Assembly: GCA_021203045.1 (NCBI GenBank)
Contig: JAJQBY010000139.1
Location: forward strand, 1-49,922
DNA from: Oscillospiraceae bacterium
GTDB taxonomy: Bacteria; Bacillota; Clostridia; Oscillospirales; Oscillospiraceae
Direction: 5' to 3'
DNA: 49,922 nt
Position 1 is the first letter of the stretch. Every line of letters starts with the position of its first letter. Shown in pieces: positions 40,923 to 49,904 of the stretch. The translations under genes and the position numbers were made by a program. Under the pieces are notes generated by a model. The model was not told the DNA's origin and did not search any database. It saw only the letters and a list, made by a program, of their open reading frames with translations.

Positions 40923-42263
40923 TTAAAAGCCGAAAAGCCCGGCCTTTTTACCCATGCGGCGGCCCTTTTTGGAGCCGGACATCTGCTTGACCATGGCGTT
41001 CATGGCGTCGAAGCCCTTCAGAAGCCGGTTGATCTCCACCACGCTGGTGCCGGAGCCTGCGGCGATGCGCTTTTTGCGGCTGGCGTTCAGGATGGAGGGG
41101 TTGTCCCGCTCCTTCTGGGTCATGGAGAGGATGATGGCCTCCGTGCGGGCCATGGCCTTGGGGTCTATCTTGGCCCCCTTGAGCTGACGGGCATCCAGCC
41201 CGGGCACCATGGCGGCCAGGTCCTCTATGGAACCCATGTCCTTCATGGAGCGGAGCTGTTCCAGATAGTCCTGAAGGGTGAAGCGGTTTTTCATCAGCTT
41301 GTCCGCCATCTCGGCGGCCTTTTTCTGATCCACCGCCTGCTCCGCCTTCTCGATCAGGGTCAGCACATCGCCCATGCCAAGGATGCGGCTGGCCATACGG
41401 TCAGGGTGGAACACCTCTATGGCGTCCAGCTTCTCCCCGGTGCCCACGAATTTCACGGGCTTTCCTGTGACTGCCCGGACGGACAGGGCCGCGCCGCCTC
41501 TGGCGTCGCCGTCCAGCTTCGTCAGCATGACGCCGGTGATGCCCAGCGCCTCGTCGAAGGCGGCGGCGGCGTTCACCGCGTCCTGGCCGGTCATGGCGTC
41601 CACGGTCAGCAGTATCTCCGCCGGGTCAACGGCAGCCTTGATGTTTTTCAGCTCATCCATCAGCGCCTCGTCCACATGGAGGCGGCCGGCGGTATCCAGA
41701 AAGACCACGTCATTCCCGTGGCGGCGGGCGTGCTCCACAGCGGCCTTGGCGATATCCACCGGGTCGATCTGGCCCATCTGGAACACAGGAATGCCTACCT
41801 GCTCGCCCACGGTCTCCAGCTGCTTGATGGCGGCGGGGCGGTATACGTCACAGGCGGCCAGAAGGGGCCGCTTGTTCTGGTGCTTTTTCACCCAGGCGGC
41901 CAGCTTTGCGGTATTGGTGGTCTTGCCCGCGCCCTGCAGGCCCACCACCATCACCACGCTGGGTACCCGGGAGGAGTAGTTCAGCTTCTCCGCCTTGCCG
42001 CCCATCAGAGCGGTCATTTCCTCGTTGACGATCTTGATGACCATCTGGGCGGGATTCAGGCTCTCCAGGATCTCTGTGCCGGTGGCCTTTTCCGTGACGG
42101 TGTTCACGAAATCCTTGACCACCTTATAGCTCACGTCCGCTTCCAGGAGTACCATCCGGACCTCCTTCATGGCGGTCTTGACGTCCGCCTGGGTCAGGCG
42201 GCCCTTGCCGCGGAGCTTTTTGAAGATGTTGTTAAGTTTTTCCGACAGACTTTCAAAGGCCAT
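40923..42263 (-). CDS. ffh: Signal recognition particle protein Ffh
   Basis: The SRP GTPase that brings nascent membrane and secreted proteins to FtsY. Length 446 residues. The N-domain is followed by the G domain with GLQGAGKTT (P-loop), DTAGRLHVDE, TKLDGDARGG, and the Met-rich M domain from about 300 that binds SRP RNA and signal peptides, ending in KKGRRMGKKAGLFGF. GGAG precedes the ATG; ylxM ends 6 bases upstream. Confidence 0.97.
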   Translation of the reverse strand: MAFESLSEKLNNIFKKLRGKGRLTQADVKTAMKEVRMVLLEADVSYKVVKDFVNTVTEKATGTEILESLNPAQMVIKIVNEEMTALMGGKAEKLNYSSRVPSVVMVVGLQGAGKTTNTAKLAAWVKKHQNKRPLLAACDVYRPAAIKQLETVGEQVGIPVFQMGQIDPVDIAKAAVEHARRHGNDVVFLDTAGRLHVDEALMDELKNIKAAVDPAEILLTVDAMTGQDAVNAAAAFDEALGITGVMLTKLDGDARGGAALSVRAVTGKPVKFVGTGEKLDAIEVFHPDRMASRILGMGDVLTLIEKAEQAVDQKKAAEMADKLMKNRFTLQDYLEQLRSMKDMGSIEDLAAMVPGLDARQLKGAKIDPKAMARTEAIILSMTQKERDNPSILNASRKKRIAAGSGTSVVEINRLLKGFDAMNAMVKQMSGSKKGRRMGKKAGLFGF

Positions 42264-42269
42264 GGTATA

Positions 42270-42602
42270 TTACTCCAAATCGTCCAGCCGCGCCAGCAGA
42301 GCGCGGCCGCGCTCATCATCCGGGAGAAGGGGCGCCAGGTCTCTGCGGAGCGCCTGTATCTGCCCGCGCCGCTCCAGATGGCGGCGGACGAGACCGGTTT
42401 TTGTTTCAATGTCCTGCAGGGAGGTCTCCGCACGGCGGAGAATGTCCCACACCCCCTGGCGGGTCAGACCGCCCAGCTGGGCGATCTCCGAAAGGGAATA
42501 GTCCTCGTTCCAGTGCAGATCGCAGTATTGCCGCTGCTTTTCCGTAAGAAGGTCTCCATAGAAGTCCAGCAGAAGGGAGCGGTCCAGGGGCGTGCTTTCC
42601 AT
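42270..42602 (-). CDS. ylxM: YlxM-type helix-turn-helix protein
   Basis: A 110-residue sigma-70-region-4-like DNA-binding protein, almost always just upstream of ffh. LTEKQRQYCDLHWNEDYSLSEIAQLGGLTRQGVWDILRRAE (positions about 19-60; motif core QRQYC, SLSEIA, TRQGVWD) is the conserved part. ATG 42602 follows AAAGGAGGT. First gene of the operon, behind a TTGACA-17-TATGAT promoter. Thought to modulate the SRP operon. Confidence 0.9.
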   Translation of the reverse strand: MESTPLDRSLLLDFYGDLLTEKQRQYCDLHWNEDYSLSEIAQLGGLTRQGVWDILRRAETSLQDIETKTGLVRRHLERRGQIQALRRDLAPLLPDDERGRALLARLDDLE

Positions 42603-42647
42603 GCTGGAAGGACCTCCTTTCAAGTAATACTGCTTTACAGCCCATAT

Positions 42648-42676
42648 ATCATACACCTATGGCGCGTGGCTGTCAA
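42648..42676 (-). promoter_or_regulatory. Promoter of the ylxM-ffh-rpsP-khpA-rimM-trmD operon
   Basis: Minus-strand TTGACA and TATGAT with a 17-base spacer, 45 bases before ylxM. Confidence 0.75.
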
Positions 42677-42741
42677 GTGTTTTTCCCAAACAGGCGGAGA
42701 CATCTGTATATTCCCCGGAAAAGGCGGGTAAGATTCCTGAT

Positions 42742-45183
42742 ATGGAAATGATTCGTAATGAAAGCCTGGCCGGATGGGGCGAACAAGCGGCCAGGAGCAT
42801 CCCCATCACCGGCGCCATATCCGCCCGGCGCACCGAGAGGCGTCTGCGGGAGGCCATGGGCCGGGTATCTGACAGGAGCCGGGACGAAAAGGCCCCGGCC
42901 TGGTATGCGGACAATGAATATCTGGCACGGCGGGAGGGGAGCCTGGCGCTTCAGGCCTTCCATAACGCCGGACGGCTGCGCTGGGGCCCGGACGGGGCGG
43001 CGCTGGTCATGCTGTGCCGGCAGCTGGTGCAGGCCGGCCCTATCACAGAGGAGCGCATGGAGGAGTTCCTCACAGGGGCCAGGCGTACCGATGTGCTGCC
43101 GGAAAACGAGGCTGCTCTGGTGGGGGCGGCCCTGCGCATGGCGGTGATCCAGGAGCTGGGCCGGGAGGATATGGACGGCTCCGGGGCCGGGGAGCTGTTC
43201 ACCAGCCTGCGTACCCTGTCGGAGCTTGATCTGACCCACGCCCTGGAGCGCTCCGACCCGGTGGACGCCCTGCTCCGGCAGGATGAGGTGTATCCCAAAA
43301 TGGATGAGGAGAGCCGGGCCATGTATCGGGCGCGGTGCCAGAAGCTTGCGAAAAAGCACGGCGTATCTGCCGTCAGGGAGGCCCAGACCGCCCTGGACGG
43401 GGGATTGCATGACTATCTCTTTCCGCAGACAAAGCGCACGGGAGCCGGATATATCGCTGCCCAGGCGCTGCTGACGGTAGGACTGTCCCTGCTGGCGGGC
43501 GCGGCCTCCGGATGGATATGGACGGCGGCGCTGGTGCTGCTGCCTGTGTCGGAGCTGGTGCGGTCCCTGATGGATGGGGCGCTGCTGCGGGTGGTGAAGC
43601 CTCGGCGGCTGCCCCGGCTGGCGCTGGAGGAGGGCCTGGGCCGGGAGGGGCGGACGGTGTGTACCGTATCCCTGCTGCTTGCAGACAGCGAGACGGGCCT
43701 GGCTCTGGCAAAGCGGCTGGAGGAATACCGTCTTGCCAGCCGGGACTGCGGGAAGGAGCTGCTGTTTGCGATTCTGGCCGATCTGCCGGACGGAAGGGAA
43801 TATCCCGGCCCCGGCGGGGCGGAACGGCTGGAGGAGCTGAGGGCTGTCATAGACGGGCTGAATGAGACCTATGGCGGAGGTTTTTTCCTGCTGACCCGGC
43901 GGCCTGTATGGGATGAGCGGGAGAAGGTATTCACCCCCTGGGAGCGGAAGCGGGGGGCGGTGATGGAGCTGGCCCGCCTGGTGCGGGGCCGGGCCAGCTC
44001 TCTCCAGTGTCTGGCCGGGGACGGAAAGGAGCTTTTTGCGGAATATATCCTGTGTCTGGACGGGGATACCCGCCTGGTGCCGGGGGCGGCCCGGGCGCTC
44101 ATCGGCGCGGCCATGCATCCGCTGAACAGGCCCGTGGTGGAAAAGGGCACGGTGGTCAGGGGCCACGGCGTCCTCCATCCCCGTATGTCCGTGGAGCTGG
44201 ATAAGGCCCTGGCCACGGATTTTGCCCGCATATGGGCGGGGCAGGGGGGCACGGACCCCTACGGCGCGCCCACCGGGGAGCTGTTCACGGACCTTTTCGA
44301 CCGGGGCGGCTTTTCCGGCAAGGGCGTCGTGGACGCGGAGGCCTATCTGCAGTGCCTGGAAAATCGTTTTGGGGACGGACGTGTTCTGAGCCATGATGCA
44401 TTGGAGGGAGCCTATCTGCGGGGAGCCTATGTGGGGGACGTGGAGCTGACGGATGGGGCCCCGGTGACTGCCGGAGCGTGGTTTCGCCGGATGCACCGCT
44501 GGGTGCGGGGGGACTGGCAGAACCTGCCGTGGCTTTTCAGGGCCGGACGGGAGCTGACAGCCCTGGATAAATGGCGGCTGCTCGACAGTATGCGCCGGAG
44601 CCTGGTAGCGCCGGGGGCGCTGGCATGCTTTCTGTGCGCCTTCTTCCTGTCGGGGGCGCTGCCTGCCGGGATTACGGCGCTCATATGCCTGGGGGCGGAG
44701 GCCGTGCGGGACGCCTTCGCGGGGCTGTTCTCCCGGACGGGAGACGTGCGCCTGCGGTGCCGCAGCGGGGTGCTGCGGGGCCTGGGCGGGTCGCTGACCC
44801 GGCTGATGGCCCGGCTCATCTTCCTGCCATGGGAGGCCTATACCTGCGTATCCGCCGTGATAACGGCCCTGTGGCGCATGGGGGTCAGCCACCGGCATAT
44901 GCTCCAGTGGGTGCCGGCGGCCCAGACGGAGGGCCTGGGACGGCAGCCTGCGGCCATGTGGTTTTCTGTGGCGGGAGGCCTGGCTCTGATGCTGCTGGCT
45001 CCCGGACCGGCAGGTAAGGCCAGCGGGGTGGTGTGGCTGTGCGCACCGGCCTTTGCCTGCCTTACCGGTCAGCCCCGGATGCCCCGTAACGATCTGACGG
45101 AAGCTGACAGGGCCTTTCTGCAAAACAGCGCCCAGGCCATATGGGGCTATTTCGCCCGGTATTGCAGCCGGGAGGATCATTGA
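42742..45183 (+). CDS. Cyclic beta-1,2-glucan synthase, N-terminal fragment (GT84 domain)
   Basis: This 813-residue frame is the first third of a NdvB/Cgs-type enzyme, which polymerises glucose from UDP-glucose into beta-1,2 chains. It has membrane helices near 237-280, 615-660 and 735-775. The glycosyltransferase core has CLDGDT with D440 and D442 and RMHRWVRGDWQNLPWL, both diagnostic. It ends at TGA 45181-45183 in the context ...CSRED-H-stop-LPPDN; relatives have Trp exactly here (NWLPPDN), and the frame stays open after it. So this is a nonsense or error at a Trp codon, not a domain boundary. No strong ribosome site precedes ATG 42742. Confidence 0.8.
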   Translation: MEMIRNESLAGWGEQAARSIPITGAISARRTERRLREAMGRVSDRSRDEKAPAWYADNEYLARREGSLALQAFHNAGRLRWGPDGAALVMLCRQLVQAGPITEERMEEFLTGARRTDVLPENEAALVGAALRMAVIQELGREDMDGSGAGELFTSLRTLSELDLTHALERSDPVDALLRQDEVYPKMDEESRAMYRARCQKLAKKHGVSAVREAQTALDGGLHDYLFPQTKRTGAGYIAAQALLTVGLSLLAGAASGWIWTAALVLLPVSELVRSLMDGALLRVVKPRRLPRLALEEGLGREGRTVCTVSLLLADSETGLALAKRLEEYRLASRDCGKELLFAILADLPDGREYPGPGGAERLEELRAVIDGLNETYGGGFFLLTRRPVWDEREKVFTPWERKRGAVMELARLVRGRASSLQCLAGDGKELFAEYILCLDGDTRLVPGAARALIGAAMHPLNRPVVEKGTVVRGHGVLHPRMSVELDKALATDFARIWAGQGGTDPYGAPTGELFTDLFDRGGFSGKGVVDAEAYLQCLENRFGDGRVLSHDALEGAYLRGAYVGDVELTDGAPVTAGAWFRRMHRWVRGDWQNLPWLFRAGRELTALDKWRLLDSMRRSLVAPGALACFLCAFFLSGALPAGITALICLGAEAVRDAFAGLFSRTGDVRLRCRSGVLRGLGGSLTRLMARLIFLPWEAYTCVSAVITALWRMGVSHRHMLQWVPAAQTEGLGRQPAAMWFSVAGGLALMLLAPGPAGKASGVVWLCAPAFACLTGQPRMPRNDLTEADRAFLQNSAQAIWGYFARYCSREDH

Positions 45184-45204
45184 CTGCCCCCGGATAACGT
45201 CCAG

Positions 45205-46632
45205 GTGCAGCCCCCCAAGGGGGCGGCCCGGCGCACCTCGCCCACCAATATCGGCATGGCTCTGGTATCCGCCCTGGGGGCGATGGAGCTGAAGCTGGCC
45301 CCGGAGACGGAGGCCATGGCCCTGATCGAGCGGATGCTGTCCACCGTTGAACGGCTGCCCAAGTGGCGGGGCCATCTGTATAACTGGTATGATACCGGCA
45401 CCTGCGCGCCCCTGCAGCCGGCCTATGTGTCCACCGTGGACAGCGGGAACCTGTGCGCCGGCCTGATCTGCCTGTCCCACGGGCTGAAGGCCCATGGCCG
45501 CCCGGATCTGGCGGAGCGGGCCGGGACGCTGGCGGCAGATATGGAGCTGGGGGCGCTGTATGACGAAAAGCGGCGGCTGTTCCGCATAGGCATCGACCCG
45601 GCCTCGGAGACCGTCTCTCCGGGCCACTATGATCTGATGGCCTCGGAGGCGCGGCTGACGAGCTATCTTGCCTGCGCAAGAGGGGAGGTCCCTCTCCGCC
45701 ACTGGCAGGCCCTGAGCCGGGCGCGGCTGTCCCTGGACGGGTGGCGGGGGCTTGCCAGCTGGTCCGGGTCCATGTTTGAATATCTGATGCCGGAGCTGTT
45801 CCTGCCCCTGGTGAACGGCTCCATGCTGTGGGAGACCGGGCGCTTCTGCCTCTATGCCCAGCGGCGGCGGGGAGCGCAGACGGACGCGCCCTGGGGCAAT
45901 TCCGAGAGCGCCTTTTTCTCCCTGGATGCAGGGATGGATTACCGATACAAGGCCCATGGAACGGGGACGCTGGCCCTGCGCCGGGATATGGACGGGGAAC
46001 TGGTGGTGGCTCCATACGCCAGCTTCCTGGCCCTGTGCGTCCATCCCAAGGCGGCGGTGAAAAACCTGCGCCGCCTGAAGCGGATGGGGATATATGGTCA
46101 GTATGGCTTTTATGAGGCTCTGGATATGACCCCCGGCCGCACCGGGAAAAAGGGAGAGCCGGTGGCCTGTTTTATGAGCCACCATCTGGGCATGAGCCTT
46201 TGTGCGGCGGCGAACTGCCTGGCCGGCGGCGTCATGCGGCGGTATTTCATGGCAGAGCCGTCCTGCGCCGCCTTCAAGCCCCTGCTAGCCGAGCGGGTGC
46301 CCCTGGGCGGGGCCGTGCTGCGCAGGAGTAGGAGCCCTGTGACCCGCCCACCGGAGAGCCGCCAGGAGCGGCCCGTGTTCACATGGGAGGGCCAGGGAGC
46401 CGACCCTGCCGCGCCGGCGTGGCTGCCCCTGTCGAACGGGGTATATTCCCTGCTGGTATGCGATGATGGCCGGTGCATGGCCCGGACCGCCGGCCTTCTG
46501 ATGTATCGGCCGGAGGGGCTGAGCCTGTCCGTGAACGGTGTTCCCCTGGGCCCCTCCCGCCGTGCGGCAGTATTCTGTCCCTGGCGGTATGAGGCCGGGG
46601 CGGTGACCTTTACGACCCGACAGGGGGGATAA
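45205..46632 (+). CDS. Cyclic beta-1,2-glucan synthase, middle fragment (GH189 cyclisation domain)
   Basis: A 475-residue open frame in the same phase as the upstream fragment, starting after its TGA (first GTG at 45205, without ribosome site). RRTSPTNIGMALVSALGA, LYNWYDTGT, YVSTVDSGNLCAGLI, LTSYLACARGEVP and SWSGSMFEYLMP are the conserved blocks of the central domain that closes the glucan ring (GH189). It ends at TAA 46630 after a G6 run; the protein continues in the next frame as the GH94 part. Almost certainly not a separate gene. Confidence 0.78.
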   Translation: MQPPKGAARRTSPTNIGMALVSALGAMELKLAPETEAMALIERMLSTVERLPKWRGHLYNWYDTGTCAPLQPAYVSTVDSGNLCAGLICLSHGLKAHGRPDLAERAGTLAADMELGALYDEKRRLFRIGIDPASETVSPGHYDLMASEARLTSYLACARGEVPLRHWQALSRARLSLDGWRGLASWSGSMFEYLMPELFLPLVNGSMLWETGRFCLYAQRRRGAQTDAPWGNSESAFFSLDAGMDYRYKAHGTGTLALRRDMDGELVVAPYASFLALCVHPKAAVKNLRRLKRMGIYGQYGFYEALDMTPGRTGKKGEPVACFMSHHLGMSLCAAANCLAGGVMRRYFMAEPSCAAFKPLLAERVPLGGAVLRRSRSPVTRPPESRQERPVFTWEGQGADPAAPAWLPLSNGVYSLLVCDDGRCMARTAGLLMYRPEGLSLSVNGVPLGPSRRAAVFCPWRYEAGAVTFTTRQGG

Positions 46633-46636
46633 TGTT

Positions 46637-49600
46637 ATGTCAACTACAATGGCGGCTGCCTCCGGGGAGCAGGGAGAGCTGCGCCGCATAACAGGCCCAA
46701 GCGGCGGCCAGCTGGAGATAAGGTTTGAGCCGGTGCTGGCACGAGAATCGGATTATGTCGCCCATCCTGCCTTCTGGCGGCTGGGCCTGGAGGTGCTGGG
46801 ACGTTCCGGCTCGGTGCTGGTGCGGCGGCTCGCCAGAGGCAGTCTGCCGGAGGTGTGGCTGTGCCTGACCGCCACGGTGGAGCTGAAGATCGCAAAGGGG
46901 GCCGGGTGGCAGATGAACGACCCGGTCATTATCCGGGCCGTGCTGCCGGAGGGCGGCTGCGGGGCGCTGGCCCTTTGCTTCGGCCGCAGCCGGGAGGAGG
47001 TCATGGCCGGTGCCCGGCGTATTCTGGCCGGAGGCGGCGGAGATATGGCCGCATCCATGGCGGGACTTCTGGGCATGGGGGCAGAGGGTATGGCTGCGGC
47101 CTTTGCGCTCTGCGGCGGTATATGCGCTCCCAGGGTCCGGGTGGATGCAGACTGTACCCGCGAGGCCCTGTGGAAGCAGGGGCTTAGCGGCGATCTGCCC
47201 ATTTTGTATGTCCGGGCGGACAAGGAGTTGGACGAGGCCCGCCGGATGATAAAGCGCCATGCTCTGCTGGCCGCCTGCGGCGTCCGGGCCGATTTGGTCA
47301 TTGACACCGGGGAGGAGGGAGCCTATCTTCGGCCTCGCGGGGAGGCTCTGCGCCGGTATCTGGATAAATACGGCCTGGCGGGCTTTGAGGGGACGAAGGG
47401 GGGCGTTCACTTTGCAGGGGGCGATGTGGTGGCCGCCTCGGCCCTGCTGCCGCCTCCCAGACGGGAGCGGGAGAGCGTCCGCCTGCCCGGTCTGCGTCCG
47501 GCCCCGGAGCGGGGAGAGAGCGTGCCGGATATAGTCTATCTCACCGGCGGCGCGGCGGCGTTTCAGACGCCCCCTCTGCCACCCAGGGCCTGGTGCAATG
47601 TGATATCGAACGGAGCCTTCGGCTATCTGGCCGCGGACTGCGGCACAGGCTTTATGTGGCGGGAAAACGCCAGGGAGTGTCCCGTAAACCCATGGGAGAA
47701 CGACCCCATGGCGACCCGGGGCGGGGAGACGCTGGAGATGGTCACCGCCCAGGGGCGGCAGACCCTTTTTGCGGACGGCCATACGCCTTGCCGGGTGATA
47801 CACGGCTTCGGCTGGAGCCGCTGGGAGCAGGAGGGCTGCGCCGTCACTGCCTTCGTCCCGGCGGGGTATAAGGCCCGCATCCTGCTGATCGAGGGCGGAG
47901 AGCAGGCCTATATCGGCTGGCATCTGCCCCTGGCCCTCGCGCCGGAGGCTATGGACAGGGTCTGCACCGTTACCGGCTTTGAGGACGGCTGCCTGACGGC
48001 GGAAAATCCCCGGAGCCTTTATCCGGCGGATACCTTCCGGGCGGCCTTCAGCAGGAAGCTGTCCGGCTTCACCGGGGACGAGGCGGCCTGGCTGGAGGGA
48101 AAGCTGGACGGAAGGACCGGCTCCGGCCTGCGGCCCTGCTTCGGGGCTCTGTGGAAGGGCGGCGGCGTCAGTGTGGTGGCCTGCGGCTATGAGGACGCGG
48201 CGACGTTGCAGATGCTGGCCGGTCCGGACAGAGCGGCCCAGGAGCTTCTGAAGGTGCGGGACGGCTGGCGCACCACCCTGGGCCGGGTGCGGATCAGGAC
48301 CCCGGACGAGGATTTGAACCGCATGATGAACGGCTGGGCGGCCTATCAGGCCCTGTCCTGCCGGATGCTGGGCCGGACGAGCCTATACCAGAGCGGCGGG
48401 GCCTATGGCTTCCGGGACCAGCTTCAGGATGCGGTAAATCTGATCGCCGTCGATCCGGCTATCGCCCGGGAGCATATCCTTCGCTGCTGCGCCCGGCAGT
48501 TCCGGGAGGGGGATGTGCTCCATTGGTGGCATGAGACTCCAGCGGGGCCGAAGGGGGTCCGCACGCGCTGCTCGGACGATCTGCTGTGGCTGGCCTGGGC
48601 CCTGTGTGAATATACGGAAAAGACCGGGGACAGGGCTCTGTGCGGCCGGAAGGCTCCCTGGCTGGAGGGAACAGCCCTCCGGCCGGAGGAATCGGACCGG
48701 TACTTTGCCCCCGCCCTTACCGGGGCGGAGAGCACGGTTCTGGAGCATGCCTGCCGGGCCATGGACTGTGTCCTTCGCCGGGGAGACGGCCCTCACGGGC
48801 TGCTCCTGACCGGCTCAGGGGACTGGAACGACGGTATGGACAAGGTGGGAGGCGAGAGCGTTTGGCTGACCTGGTTTTTTGTCCACATCGCCGGGCGTAT
48901 GGCCGCCCTGATGAAAAAGGAGGGGCGGGAGGATGGAGAGAAATACGCCCGGGCCGCCGCAAAATACACCCAGGCGGCGGAGCGTGCCTGGGACGGGAGC
49001 TGGTATCTCCGGGGCTGGTGGCAGTCCGGCGCGCCCCTTGGGGCGGTGGGCTCTCCCGCCTGTGCCATCGACTCCATCGCCCAGAGCTGGGCGGCCTTCT
49101 GTCCGCAGGCGGACAGAGGCCGGGTGCGCACGGCGCTGACCGCCTGTGCAGAGCAGCTGTACGACCCGGCCCACGGCCTTACGAGGCTTTTTGCGCCGCC
49201 CTTCGGAGACGGAGGCCGGGACCCGGGCTATATCCGGGCCTGCGGCCCCGGCTTCCGGGAAAACGGCGGACAGTATACCCATGGGGCCCTGTGGCTGGCC
49301 TCCGCCCTTTTGCAGGAGGGGCTCACAGAGATGGGCGGCGCCATCCTGCTCGATACCGTGCCGGGCCGCCATCCCGCCGCCCAGTGGCAGGCGGAGCCGT
49401 ATGTCCTGGCGGCGGACGTTTCCGCGAATGAGGATCACTATGCCCGGGCGAACTGGAGCTGGTACACCGGCGCGGCCGGCTGGTTTTTCCGGGTGGTGCT
49501 GGAGGACCTGCTGGGCATCCGCCGGAAGGACGGCCGCCTGACCGTCGACCCAAGGCTCCCTGCCGGCTGGGAGGGCTATGAGGCGGATGTGTATGGAAAG

Positions 49601-49639
49601 CATATCGAGGTGAAGTACGGAAGGGTGAAAATAACATGA
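46637..49639 (+). CDS. Cyclic beta-1,2-glucan synthase, C-terminal fragment (GH94 phosphorylase domain)
   Basis: A 1000-residue frame. The N-terminal beta-sandwich begins near ELRRITGPSGGQLEIRF and the (alpha/alpha)6 barrel has YQSGGAYGFRDQLQDA, HWWHETP, GSGDWNDGMDKVG (D732 at the general-acid position) and an EDHYARANWSWYTGAAGWF end. In Cgs this domain trims chains by phosphorolysis and sets ring size. Deleting one G of the G6 run at 46623-46628 joins it in frame to the middle fragment. With both breaks repaired one protein of about 2300 residues results. ATG 46637 is only the first Met after the break. Confidence 0.82.
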   Translation: MSTTMAAASGEQGELRRITGPSGGQLEIRFEPVLARESDYVAHPAFWRLGLEVLGRSGSVLVRRLARGSLPEVWLCLTATVELKIAKGAGWQMNDPVIIRAVLPEGGCGALALCFGRSREEVMAGARRILAGGGGDMAASMAGLLGMGAEGMAAAFALCGGICAPRVRVDADCTREALWKQGLSGDLPILYVRADKELDEARRMIKRHALLAACGVRADLVIDTGEEGAYLRPRGEALRRYLDKYGLAGFEGTKGGVHFAGGDVVAASALLPPPRRERESVRLPGLRPAPERGESVPDIVYLTGGAAAFQTPPLPPRAWCNVISNGAFGYLAADCGTGFMWRENARECPVNPWENDPMATRGGETLEMVTAQGRQTLFADGHTPCRVIHGFGWSRWEQEGCAVTAFVPAGYKARILLIEGGEQAYIGWHLPLALAPEAMDRVCTVTGFEDGCLTAENPRSLYPADTFRAAFSRKLSGFTGDEAAWLEGKLDGRTGSGLRPCFGALWKGGGVSVVACGYEDAATLQMLAGPDRAAQELLKVRDGWRTTLGRVRIRTPDEDLNRMMNGWAAYQALSCRMLGRTSLYQSGGAYGFRDQLQDAVNLIAVDPAIAREHILRCCARQFREGDVLHWWHETPAGPKGVRTRCSDDLLWLAWALCEYTEKTGDRALCGRKAPWLEGTALRPEESDRYFAPALTGAESTVLEHACRAMDCVLRRGDGPHGLLLTGSGDWNDGMDKVGGESVWLTWFFVHIAGRMAALMKKEGREDGEKYARAAAKYTQAAERAWDGSWYLRGWWQSGAPLGAVGSPACAIDSIAQSWAAFCPQADRGRVRTALTACAEQLYDPAHGLTRLFAPPFGDGGRDPGYIRACGPGFRENGGQYTHGALWLASALLQEGLTEMGGAILLDTVPGRHPAAQWQAEPYVLAADVSANEDHYARANWSWYTGAAGWFFRVVLEDLLGIRRKDGRLTVDPRLPAGWEGYEADVYGKHIEVKYGRVKIT

Positions 49640-49900
49640 CGGTGCAATGAGGCGAGAAAGCCCATCCGTCATACTGCTGCGCGGGGACGCCCTCTCCCCG
49701 GTAAAGGGGCAAGGGGGCCCCCCCCCCCCCCCGTCCCACTGTGCGGGGGGGCGCTCCCCCCCCGCCTCTGTCGGTGTCGCCGCCCCCCCCCGCGGCCGGA
49801 GGAGGGACTTTCTGTGGCGACTGCGAGAAATTTACAATCTTGACATTTTCAATACTAACGCCTTCCATTCTGGAAAGAGAAAAATTAGTAATACCAATAC
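49640..49900. other. Gene-free right end with long C and G homopolymers
   Basis: C15 at 49718-49732, G7 near 49745-49751, C8 near 49756 and C9 near 49782 lie in a GC-rich stretch that includes CCCTCTCCCC and GGGGCAAGGGG, similar in style to the 14011-14274 repeat. Then the DNA turns AT-rich. TTGACA occurs at 49840 without a good -10. Homopolymer lengths may be unreliable. Confidence 0.5.
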
Positions 49901-49904
49901 TTTG

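Noticed and set aside
45181-45183. In-frame TGA read as selenocysteine or as a reassigned Trp codon
   Set aside because: Relatives have Trp, not Cys, here; no SECIS-like stem is evident; many genes in the window, such as pdxS and cadA, end at TGA, so the code is standard.
42673-46185. 1170-codon minus-strand open frame
   Set aside because: Antisense to the cyclic glucan synthase fragments, low-complexity Pro/Gly/Arg/Gln translation, no ribosome site.
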